DNA of 64,000 nucleotides from Thiocystis minor. GTDB taxonomy: Bacteria; Pseudomonadota; Gammaproteobacteria; Chromatiales; Chromatiaceae. Position 1 is the stretch's first letter, and every line of letters starts with the position of its first letter. The translations under genes were made by a program, and so were the position numbers. This document shows, piece after piece, positions 23,175 through 31,782 of this stretch. The stretch covers positions 1 through 64,000 of the forward strand of contig NZ_NHSQ01000151.1 of NCBI RefSeq assembly GCF_016653465.1, written 5' to 3'. The notes under the pieces are model-generated. The model ran no database searches and had not been told where the DNA came from. It was given only the letters and a program-made list of their open reading frames with translations.

Positions 23175-24028
23175 CGTTCCTCCAGGGGTCTTTGATAGAC
23201 GATGGCCTCGGGGAACTTGCGCACCTTGTACAGCGATGAGCTGCGGCTCATGGATTCCGAATGACCGAGAAAGATGAAGCTGCCTGGTTTCAGAATGTCA
23301 TAGAAGGTTTCGGTTGCGGTCTTACGCGAGACATCGTCGAAATAGATCAGCAGGTTGCGGCAGAAAATCACATCGAAATCGCGATAAGGGCGAGTATCGG
23401 TGCGTTCGGCGAGATTGACCCGGGTGAATTCCACTGACTGGCGCAGGTCGTCGCAGATCTGATAGCCATCGGCCCGACGCTCAAAATACTGTTGCAGATA
23501 CCTGGCAGGCAGATGCTGTACCGAGCGGGTGGAATAGAGTCCCTGGCGTGCCTGGGCGAGAATCCGGGTATCGATGTCGGAGGCGATAATCTCGACATCC
23601 CAGTGATGGATGCCGGCCCAACGTTCCAGGAGATAGATGGCAATGGAATAGGGCTCTTCGCCGGAGGAGGATGGCATCACCCAGAGACGGACGGGGCGGC
23701 GGTCGGTCTTGCGGGCGACGATCTCCGGCAGGACCGAATTGACCAGACACTGAAACTGATATTCCTCGCGAAAAAAATAGGTTTCATTGACCGTCATCAG
23801 ATTGGTCAGCGCCTGCAACTCCTCGCCGTTGACCTGAAAGCGCAGCAGGGTGAAATAGCCGCGAAAGGAGCCCGTGCCGGTGGCCTCGATGCGTTCCACC
23901 AGTCGCTTGTCGACGAAGTAGCGTTTGGACAAATCGAACTGGATGCCGGTCTTGCGGTAGAAAAATTCACGGAATTTCTGGAAATCCGCGTCGCTGATGG
24001 TCGGGTCGACCGGGACCGGGTCAGGCAT
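23171..24028 (-). CDS. cheR: CheR-type chemoreceptor methyltransferase
   Basis: A 285-residue S-adenosylmethionine-dependent methyltransferase that methylates glutamates of chemoreceptors. After an N-terminal helical domain, the SAM pocket is recognised by SSGEEPYSIAIYLLE, and the later strand FDVIFCRNLLIYFDD is highly typical. Start ATG at 24028 (MPDPVPVDP) overlaps the end of the HEAT gene by eight bases, while the longer frame upstream only shadows that gene. The usual acidic/cysteine residue before SSGEEPYS is changed (VMPSSSGEEP), which is unusual but does not obviously destroy the pocket. Substrates would be the two receptors of the cluster. Confidence 0.92.
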   Translation of the reverse strand: MPDPVPVDPTISDADFQKFREFFYRKTGIQFDLSKRYFVDKRLVERIEATGTGSFRGYFTLLRFQVNGEELQALTNLMTVNETYFFREEYQFQCLVNSVLPEIVARKTDRRPVRLWVMPSSSGEEPYSIAIYLLERWAGIHHWDVEIIASDIDTRILAQARQGLYSTRSVQHLPARYLQQYFERRADGYQICDDLRQSVEFTRVNLAERTDTRPYRDFDVIFCRNLLIYFDDVSRKTATETFYDILKPGSFIFLGHSESMSRSSSLYKVRKFPEAIVYQRPLEER

Positions 24029-24644
24029 CACGGAGGCGCTCCAGGGCCAGATCGGCGGCAAATCGGATGTAGGGTTCATTCGCGAAGCGCGCCTTGAGGC
24101 GCAACAGACTCTCGCGGGCCTGCATGGATCCCACCTCGCCGAGCAGATCCACCGCCGTGCCGCAGACGTTGACATGGGGGTCGCAGTCTATGACCTCGAT
24201 CAGCCAGGTTTCAACGTCAGGATGACACAAGGATTCAAGGATGTTGACCGCGAAGATGCGGACATCCGGATCCTGGTCGGCGAGCAGCCCGCGCATGATG
24301 GGCGCCATCGCGTCGGGCAGTTGCCGCATGGCCTCGATGGCCTCGTTGCGCAGCGCAGCGTCCTCGCTCCTCAGACAGTCCACGAGACCGGCCACTGCCG
24401 TCTCATCGCCCAGGGCAGTCAAGGTCGTGAGGATCACTTCGCGAACCGAGACCTCCGGTTCCCGTTTCAGATGATCGAGCAGCACCGCCGCGGCGTTCGG
24501 GCAATCCGCCAGATCCCGCGCCGCCCAGCGCCGGGCGGTGGGATTGGCATCCGCCAACTGCGCAACCAGGCCCGCGCAGTCGCGCGCGGATTTGCGCGCC
24601 TCCTCGGTGACAGGTTCGGCGGTTTGTGACTTGATTAGGGGCAT
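24021..24644 (-). CDS. HEAT-repeat protein of chemosensory operon
   Basis: A 207-residue all-helical protein with about five HEAT repeats (for example LLDHLKREPEVSVREVILTT and LLADQDPDVRIFAVNILESL). HEAT proteins are scaffolds and occur in some chemosensory clusters, where the role is not established. It overlaps cheR by eight bases. The start is odd: the coding strand has eight Cs directly before the ATG and no Shine-Dalgarno sequence, and an in-frame stop lies a few codons upstream. The inserted four-helix-bundle segment begins immediately there, so the native leader may have been lost or replaced. Confidence 0.82.
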   Translation of the reverse strand: MPLIKSQTAEPVTEEARKSARDCAGLVAQLADANPTARRWAARDLADCPNAAAVLLDHLKREPEVSVREVILTTLTALGDETAVAGLVDCLRSEDAALRNEAIEAMRQLPDAMAPIMRGLLADQDPDVRIFAVNILESLCHPDVETWLIEVIDCDPHVNVCGTAVDLLGEVGSMQARESLLRLKARFANEPYIRFAADLALERLRDA

Positions 24645-24652
24645 GGGGGGGG
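24645..24652. repeat. Homopolymer tract of eight G (C8 on coding strand) before HEAT gene
   Basis: Eight consecutive Gs on the plus strand lie immediately 5' of the start codon of the minus-strand HEAT gene, in the place where a ribosome binding site should be. Such tracts are prone to length change during replication. Confidence 0.8.
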
Positions 24653-24658
24653 AAGTGG

Positions 24659-25013
24659 TCAGTGGTCAGTAAGATTGTTGCGCAGTCCGATCAGCATGGC
24701 GGAAATTTCTCTTGTTTGAGCGATCCAGAGGCGACCTTGTTCTTTGTCGATGTAGCCGATCTCGACTCCGATGTATATCTGTGTACGCAGCTCGCCGCAG
24801 GAACCCGAGCGCGATATCGAGATATCGCTGCCGATCCTTGTGGGATCGTCGCTCCATCCCTTCCGCGATATTGCTTGGAACCGAGAGCCCTGACCGGGTG
24901 ATCTGATCCCGAAATCCGAAGTCCCTCAAATCCATCAACGCCTTGTAAAGGTCCGCGCTGAGCCGCGCAGATTTCTTCCAGACATCAAGATTCTCAAATC
25001 CCACCAAACCCAT
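24659..25013 (-). pseudogene. Four-helix-bundle (23S rRNA IVS/avd-like) protein, frameshifted
   Basis: The first part (start 25013) reads MGLVGFENLDVWKKSARLS, ITRSGLSVPSNIAEG and DRQRYLDIALG, a four-helix-bundle protein of the 23S rRNA intervening-sequence/avd group. At about 24803 the frame changes. The expected continuation (GSCGELRTQIYIGVEIGYID, then REISAMLIGLRNNLT) is in the next frame and stops at 24659-24661. One base in the GAACCC stretch seems to be extra. Such genes are small mobile-like cargo in many bacteria. CAGT-rich repeats lie at both ends (24656-24671 and 25019-25047). It interrupts the che operon between cheB and the HEAT gene. Confidence 0.72.
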
Positions 25014-25137
25014 AAGATAGTCGTCAGTTTTCAGTCGTCAGTATTTTACAAGCCGCTGTTTTAGAATATTTTTGTCATCCAAAAACGAAAATCCAGGTGC
25101 GATCGGTAGAACTTCTCCGGCGACACGATAAACACAC

Positions 25138-26292
<1,155 letters not shown>

Positions 26293-26338
26293 GTCACCAA
26301 CCCTGGTCCCGCCCGCTCACACCGACCGTCCTTACTGC

Positions 26339-27904
26339 TCACGCCGACAGTTCCGCCAGGTCGGCCAGCTCCCGTCCCTGCATCAGTTGGGTGGGGTCGA
26401 TCAACTGCACCAGACGTCCTTGTTTCTCCAGGTTCGCCATGCGCGCCAGGAGTTTGGCCTGATCGCCGGACAGCCGGGGCGCCGGCTCGATCACGCTCTT
26501 GTGGATCCGCAGCACCTCGGCCACCGAATCGACGATGAACCCGGTGCGCGCGCCGTCGATCAGGAACACCATGACGCGCTGGCGGTCCGAGCGCTCCACG
26601 CCGGGCAGCCCCAGGCGTCGGCGCAGGTCGATCACCGGCAACACCGTGCCGCGCAGGTTGATGACGCCCTCCACGAAGGCGGGTGCATTGGGCACATGCG
26701 TCAGCTCGTCCGGGACACGCACGATCTCCTGCACACTCTCGATCGGTACCCCGAACTCCTCCTTGTCGAGGCGGAACACCACCACCTGCTCATCGTCGTC
26801 GGTGCCTTCCTCATCCCGCTCAGCGTCGTCATCGCCTCGCTCATCGTCTTGCAAGGTATCCACGGTCGTCAACGCCTCCTTGATAGCCGAATGACTGAAC
26901 AGATTGTCGGTTGAGATAATCGACACCAGGCGCTTGCCGCCGTCCAGCCGGCAGATGTCGGAGATATCGGCGAGATCCCCTTCCCGCGCGAGCAGACCGG
27001 GCATGGCCTCCACGTCGGCCTTGGCGACCCGCAGCACCTCGTTGACACTGTCCATCACCACGCCGACCGAGGCCGCGCCCAGGGACACCACGACGATGCG
27101 ACTATGCTCGTCGGCATCGCGGGGAGGCAGCGCGAACATCCGGCGCAGACTCACCAGTGGCAGCAGGCGGTTGCGCAGGCTCATGACACCGAGTACATGC
27201 GCCTCCGAGCGGGGCACATGCACGATCTGCTCCGGGACCTGCACGATCTCCTGGACGTTCTCGATGGCAATGGCGTATTCCTGCCCGGCCACCTCGAAGC
27301 TCACCAGTTGCAGTTCGTCGCTGTTCCCGTCCTCGTTGGTTTCGGCGCGGCTGAACAGGCCGCCGGCCATGCCGGCGGTCTTGGCGACGCTGACAATGTC
27401 CGCGAACTCCCGGCCGATCAGCTTGGCGAAATCCAGCACCATGATCATGGCGTGGCCGCCCACGTCCTTGATGAGCCCGGACAACAGCTCGGTATCCACG
27501 GTGCCGCTGATGCTTCCCACGGGTTCGATCTTGCTCGGCTCGACGCCGACCACGCTGGCGACCCGATCCACCACGAAACCCAATGGTTGGCCGATGTCGA
27601 TCACCAGGGCGCGCGTGGTGTCATCGTCGTCACGCTCGGCCAGACCGAAGAGATGACGCAGCGACACGATCGGCAGGATCTTGCCACGCAGGTTGGCCAG
27701 ACCGTCGAGGCTGGGCGGGGCCAAGGGCACCCGCACCACCTCGGGGACACGGATGATCTCCTGTACCGGGGCCATGTCCACGGCAAAGACCTCGTCGCCA
27801 ACGATGAAGGTGACGAACTGACGGATGTCGGAGATCTGCTCGTCGAGGTCGCCGTCGGTGGGAGGCGGCGGCGCGTCTCGTCGTTCCAGTGTCGCTGAAG
27901 TCAT
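26339..27904 (-). CDS. Three-domain CheW adaptor protein
   Basis: A 521-residue adaptor with three CheW domains where one is usual. Domain 1 (about 25-190) has FIVGDEVFAVDMAPVQEII and GLANLRGKILPIVSLR. Domain 2 (about 205-350) has EVAGQEYAIAIENVQEIV and LGVMSLRNRLLPLVSLR. Domain 3 (about 375-515) has VFRLDKEEFGVPIESVQEI and GVINLRGTVLPVIDLR. An acidic linker (DDERGDDDAERDEE) separates domains 2 and 3. CheW couples receptors to CheA, so three units on one chain could bridge several receptors or kinases in the array. It lies 15 bases after the double-tip receptor gene, suggesting that the two are partners. Confidence 0.92.
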   Translation of the reverse strand: MTSATLERRDAPPPPTDGDLDEQISDIRQFVTFIVGDEVFAVDMAPVQEIIRVPEVVRVPLAPPSLDGLANLRGKILPIVSLRHLFGLAERDDDDTTRALVIDIGQPLGFVVDRVASVVGVEPSKIEPVGSISGTVDTELLSGLIKDVGGHAMIMVLDFAKLIGREFADIVSVAKTAGMAGGLFSRAETNEDGNSDELQLVSFEVAGQEYAIAIENVQEIVQVPEQIVHVPRSEAHVLGVMSLRNRLLPLVSLRRMFALPPRDADEHSRIVVVSLGAASVGVVMDSVNEVLRVAKADVEAMPGLLAREGDLADISDICRLDGGKRLVSIISTDNLFSHSAIKEALTTVDTLQDDERGDDDAERDEEGTDDDEQVVVFRLDKEEFGVPIESVQEIVRVPDELTHVPNAPAFVEGVINLRGTVLPVIDLRRRLGLPGVERSDRQRVMVFLIDGARTGFIVDSVAEVLRIHKSVIEPAPRLSGDQAKLLARMANLEKQGRLVQLIDPTQLMQGRELADLAELSA

Positions 27905-27919
27905 GATGGCATCCCCCGG

Positions 27920-29836
27920 TCAGGCGCTTTGCAGTTCATCGGCGAGCGAGGCGATTTCCTCAATGGCGGCGGCCAGTTCCTCGGCCCCCTGCGACTGCTG
28001 TTTCGACGCGGTGGCCGCTTCGGTGGCGGCTTTGTCGGCCTCCTGGGCCGCGGCGGAAATCTGTTCCACCCCGGTCTTCACCTGCGCGATGGCCGTGGCG
28101 ATCTCGTTAGCCGCCGCCAGGATCTCCTGGGTGCCGGTCTCCACGACGGCGATGTCCGACTCGATAATCACCAGATTGGCGGTGGTGGCCTTGGCCCGCT
28201 CCACCTCGCTCATCGCGCCAGCCACGATCTCCTCCAGATCGCGCCCCACCACCCCGATCTGATCCTGTACCGCCTTCACCAGATCCTTGATGTTGTCGGC
28301 ATTCTCGGCGGAATCGTGGGCGAGGTTGCGGATGTCGGTCGCTACCACCACGAACCCCTTGCCGAACTCACCAGCCCGCGCCGCCTCGATCGAGCCATTG
28401 ACCGCCAGCATATTGGTCTGGATTGAGACCGTGGTGATGGCGTCGACGATCTTGTCGATGCGCCGCGACACCAGCTCCAGATCCTTGATCTGCCTGATGC
28501 TGGAGCGGGAGGAATCCGCCGCCGAGGAGATGCCCGCGACCAAGCCGTCGACGGTGGTTTTGTTCACGCCCAGCAGGGCCTTGATCGCCGCCACCTTTTC
28601 GCCACCGACGGTCGCGCGGGCCTGGGCCAGTTCCAGCCCCTTCTCGATCTGGGTGATGGCGGCGGCCGATTCCTCGGTCCCCGCGGACTGCACCTCCGCG
28701 CCTTTGCGGATCTGATCGATGGCGATCATGATCTGGTCGCTGGAGCGGTTGATCTCGGAGACGGCGGAGGACAGCTCCTCGGCGGCGGAGGCGACTTCCT
28801 CGGCGCTCTTGGCGACATCGGTGGAGGTCTTGAGTTCTTCCGCCAGCTCCGAGAGTGATTGAGCCGCCTGCTCGCATTCGGCCAGTGCCTGCGCCTGTTC
28901 GGCTACTGTCTTGGCGGCCTCTTCGGCGGCGGTAGACTGCTCTTCGGCGGCGGCGGCGATATTTTCCGATCCCTTCAGCGCTTGCTGGGCGGCAGTGCTG
29001 GACTGTTGGGCACCGGCGGCGATCTCCTGTGCGCCCTTGACGATCTCGGCGGCGTCGAGACGGATTTGTTCCAACTGGGTGGTGATGGTCTTGCCCTTTT
29101 CGGCCTCCTCCTCCACGGTCTTGGCCGAACTGCCAATCCCCTCGGCGATGATCTTGACCTCACTCTGAATCTGACCGACGAGATCCTGGATCTGCTTGGC
29201 GCTCTTCTCGGAGGTCTCGGCCAGGGTACGCACCTCGTCGGCCACCACGGCGAAGCCCTTGCCGTGCTTGCCGGCACGGGCGGCCTCGATGGCGGCGTTC
29301 AGCGCCAGCAGATTGGTCTGGTCGGCGATGCGCGCCACCGCCTTGACGATATCGCCGATGCTGGCCGCCTGCTTCTCTAGATCGGCCACCCGTTCCACCG
29401 AGGCCGTCTGGCGTTGCGCGGCGACGCCGACATTCGTCACCAACCCCGCGACCTCGGCGCTGGTCCTGGCCACCAGCGTTTGCGTGGCCTCGCTCTTGGC
29501 TTGGCTGACATCCGCGCTACGCAACTGGCGACCGATGGCCGCCTCGACCTGCTTAAAGGCCGCCAACGACTCCTGCGCCGCGCCGGAGGCTTCCTCGGCA
29601 CCGGTGGCGATCTGATCGGCGGCGCGCTTCAGCTCCTCTGCGGCTGATGCCGCCTCATTGATGCCGGAGGACAACTGGCCAGTCGCGGCGGCGATCCGCT
29701 CGGCCGCCTGCTGCTGCTTGGCGAGGGTACGCGCTCGCTTGCGTTGGGCTTCGGCCTCGCGCGCGGCCACGGCGGAGGTCTTGCCGTCGGCTGCGGTTGT
29801 CCCTGCGGTGGTCGAGGATTTTTTCACGAGGGCCAT
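27920..29836 (-). CDS. Soluble chemoreceptor with two signalling tips
   Basis: A 638-residue, alanine-rich, almost entirely coiled-coil protein with no membrane helix and no recognisable ligand domain. It has two receptor hairpin tips exactly 300 residues apart: [17 protein letters not shown] (173-189) followed by [12 protein letters not shown], and [17 protein letters not shown] (473-489) followed by [15 protein letters not shown]. Each is flanked by its own heptad-patterned arms, so the gene looks like a duplicated and fused signalling domain. It would be cytoplasmic and could bind CheA/CheW at two places. It is the first gene of the cluster and precedes the triple-CheW gene by 15 bases. 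The basic N-terminus (residues 24-45) might anchor it to another partner. Confidence 0.88.
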   Translation of the reverse strand: MALVKKSSTTAGTTAADGKTSAVAAREAEAQRKRARTLAKQQQAAERIAAATGQLSSGINEAASAAEELKRAADQIATGAEEASGAAQESLAAFKQVEAAIGRQLRSADVSQAKSEATQTLVARTSAEVAGLVTNVGVAAQRQTASVERVADLEKQAASIGDIVKAVARIADQTNLLALNAAIEAARAGKHGKGFAVVADEVRTLAETSEKSAKQIQDLVGQIQSEVKIIAEGIGSSAKTVEEEAEKGKTITTQLEQIRLDAAEIVKGAQEIAAGAQQSSTAAQQALKGSENIAAAAEEQSTAAEEAAKTVAEQAQALAECEQAAQSLSELAEELKTSTDVAKSAEEVASAAEELSSAVSEINRSSDQIMIAIDQIRKGAEVQSAGTEESAAAITQIEKGLELAQARATVGGEKVAAIKALLGVNKTTVDGLVAGISSAADSSRSSIRQIKDLELVSRRIDKIVDAITTVSIQTNMLAVNGSIEAARAGEFGKGFVVVATDIRNLAHDSAENADNIKDLVKAVQDQIGVVGRDLEEIVAGAMSEVERAKATTANLVIIESDIAVVETGTQEILAAANEIATAIAQVKTGVEQISAAAQEADKAATEAATASKQQSQGAEELAAAIEEIASLADELQSA

Positions 29837-30216
29837 GCGGTGTCTCCTTGCGTCGGGTAGGACGGTGTGAACGGGCGTGACATTGAGTAGAACTACTTTA
29901 AAGCATTCATACTTGGAGTGGCAGGCCGTCAGTCTGTTTTCAACGATAGAAAAAATGATGAAGCGACTTCGTGACTCCGGTTGGAAACGCGCTCAACCGC
30001 CGCGCCTGCTCCGATGACCGTGGGTCCATGCCAGTCCGACCGCTCGTTCGAAACGGTGCATCCCATGTCCGGCGCGGTTTAGGAGGCTGGCGGCGACAAC
30101 GCTCCTCGCTGTTTCACCGGGATTCTTGCTGATACTATCCGCGACGGAGCTTCGAGCCGAGAAATGGAAATGATCGATCAGCATCTGATGTATCGCGACG
30201 TAAAGGAGAGAGACCA
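29837..30216. other. Intergenic region between divergent genes
   Basis: About 380 bases separate the soluble-receptor gene (minus strand) from the PH-domain gene (plus strand). Promoters for both should lie here, but I could not identify a convincing -35/-10, sigma-28 or sigma-54 pair. Near 30064-30081 there is a partial copy of the recurrent palindrome (GTCCGGCGCGGTTTA) without a gene ending at it. Confidence 0.5.
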
Positions 30217-30708
30217 ATGTCCGAGATTCGTTATGACGCTCACCCTTCCCTAGTCCGGATGCGACCGTTCGCGACCCTGCTGACCATCCTGCTGTTGCTG
30301 GGGGGCATCCTGGTCGCCGTGCTCGGCGATCAGGTCTTGGCGTTCCTGCCCGAGGCGATCGTCGATCAGGTCGATGGCAAGGCCCTGCAAGCGATCGGCA
30401 TCGGGGTCTTTGCGATCGCGACGCTGCAGCTGTTGATCTGGTGGGTCGCAACGCGCTCGGATCATTTGGTGATCACGCAGGATGAGCTGCTCTGGACCCA
30501 CGGTCTGCTCAACAAGCAATACACCGAGATCAACATGGCCTCGGTGCGCACCGTGCGGGTCAGTCAGAGTCTGTTGCAGCGCATCATGAACGCGGGCGAC
30601 ATCAAGGTCTTCACCGCCGGCGACAATCCCGAGATGATGGTGCGCGGCCTGCCGGAGCCGGCGCGGATCCGCGAGTTGGTCAAGGCGCAGGCGTCATCCG
30701 GAGTCTGA
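30217..30708 (+). CDS. Bacterial PH-domain membrane protein
   Basis: A 163-residue protein with two N-terminal membrane helices (about 18-42 and 57-78) and a cytoplasmic bacterial PH domain resembling YdbS/YdbT: ATRSDHLVITQDELLWTHGL, followed by EINMASVRTVRVSQSLLQRI and a GDIKVFTAGDNPE turn. The biochemical role of these proteins is not established. The ribosome binding site AAAGGAGAG lies eight to ten bases before the ATG and is strong. The next gene starts two bases after the stop, so the two form an operon. Confidence 0.82.
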   Translation: MSEIRYDAHPSLVRMRPFATLLTILLLLGGILVAVLGDQVLAFLPEAIVDQVDGKALQAIGIGVFAIATLQLLIWWVATRSDHLVITQDELLWTHGLLNKQYTEINMASVRTVRVSQSLLQRIMNAGDIKVFTAGDNPEMMVRGLPEPARIRELVKAQASSGV

Positions 30709-30710
30709 GG

Positions 30711-31010
30711 ATGGGCGCCGACAACCGTGGAGATTGGAAACTTCTGGCGGTCGTCCTGAGCGTCGTCGTACTCCTGCTTCTGGTGGTGGCCGCCGTCCTG
30801 CTGCCCGCGACGGTGCCGGCGGTCGCGGCATTGAACACAGGGATGGGGCTAAAGGAGGCCGTGCCCTGGGGCTTTGGCGTGACCCTCGGTCTGTTCGTGC
30901 TGTTCGCGATCGTCGCGGGCGACGGTCTGATCGGGGAACTTCAATTCATGCTGGGATCGTTCTTCTCGTTTTTCCTCATCCTCACGCTGCTGATTGCCTG
31001 GGTGTTCTGA
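30711..31010 (+). CDS. Small membrane protein, unknown function
   Basis: A 99-residue hydrophobic protein with about three membrane helices: LLAVVLSVVVLLLLVVAAVL, then a second from about 50 to 70 and a third (FFSFFLILTLLIAWVF) at the C-terminus. I do not recognise a family. Its start lies two bases after the stop of the PH-domain gene, so they are probably co-translated and may act together in the membrane. It runs convergent to rlmB, with 29 bases between the stops. The hairpin AGTCCG/CGGACT (31013-31029) in that gap has no T-run. Confidence 0.7.
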   Translation: MGADNRGDWKLLAVVLSVVVLLLLVVAAVLLPATVPAVAALNTGMGLKEAVPWGFGVTLGLFVLFAIVAGDGLIGELQFMLGSFFSFFLILTLLIAWVF

Positions 31011-31039
31011 GAGTCCGGACGACGGACTTGCCGATCGAC

Positions 31040-31780
31040 TCATCGACGCTGCCGCAATGCCTCGTACAGACAGACCCCGGCGGCGACCGAGACATTCAGG
31101 CTCTCGACCTGGCCGCGCATGGGTAGACGAACCAGCCGGTCGCAGCGTTCGCGGGTCAGACGTCGCAGACCGCTGCCCTCGCTGCCCATGACGAGCCCCA
31201 GCGGGCCGGTCAGATCGGCCGCGTAGAGGTCGATGTCGGCCTCGCCGGCGGTTCCGGTCAGCCAGATTCCCCGCGCCTTGAGTTCTTCCATAACGCGGAC
31301 CAGATTGGTGACCTGAAAATAGGGCAGGGTTTCGGCCGCGCCGCTGGCGACCTTGCAGACCACGGGCGTCAAACCAACGGCATTGTCCTTGGGCGCGATC
31401 ACGGCCTGAACGCCGACCGCCTCGGCGGTGCGCAGACAGGCGCCGAGATTGTGCGGATCCTGTACCTCGTCGAGCAGGAGCAGGAAGGGCGGTTCCTGGA
31501 GAGCGTCCAGGAGCGCCGCGAGATCCTGTTCGGAGCGCGCCGCCGGCACCCGCACCCAAGCCAGAACGCCCTGATGGTTTGCCCCCTCTGCGCTGCCGTC
31601 CAGCTCGTCGTGGTCGACCTGACGGACCTTCACGCCCGCCTGACGGGCCAGTTCCGCGACATCGGCCAGCCGTCGATCGCGTCGGGTGCGTTCCAGCCAG
31701 AGTTCGGCGACGCCCTCGGTGCCAAACTTGAGCGCGGCGCGAACGCTGTGGATTCCGCTGACAGGGGAGAGGTCTTTCAC
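31040..31780 (-). CDS. rlmB: 23S rRNA (guanosine-2'-O-)-methyltransferase RlmB
   Basis: A 246-residue SpoU-family methyltransferase that methylates G2251 of 23S rRNA. The N-terminal substrate-binding domain starts GIHSVRAALKFG. The C-terminal SPOUT knot has the three SpoU motifs: DPHNLGACLRTAEAVG, LVMGSEGSGLRRLTR and RLPMRGQVESLNVSVAAG. Length and motif order are normal. It lies two bases downstream of rnr on the same strand, the conserved rnr-rlmB operon of gammaproteobacteria, so transcription is shared. Confidence 0.95.
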   Translation of the reverse strand: MKDLSPVSGIHSVRAALKFGTEGVAELWLERTRRDRRLADVAELARQAGVKVRQVDHDELDGSAEGANHQGVLAWVRVPAARSEQDLAALLDALQEPPFLLLLDEVQDPHNLGACLRTAEAVGVQAVIAPKDNAVGLTPVVCKVASGAAETLPYFQVTNLVRVMEELKARGIWLTGTAGEADIDLYAADLTGPLGLVMGSEGSGLRRLTRERCDRLVRLPMRGQVESLNVSVAAGVCLYEALRQRR

Positions 31781-31782
31781 CG

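Noticed and set aside
29993-30451. A 152-residue minus-strand frame across the PH-domain gene start
   Set aside because: It overlaps a gene with a strong ribosome binding site and recognisable domains and has no similarity to known proteins.
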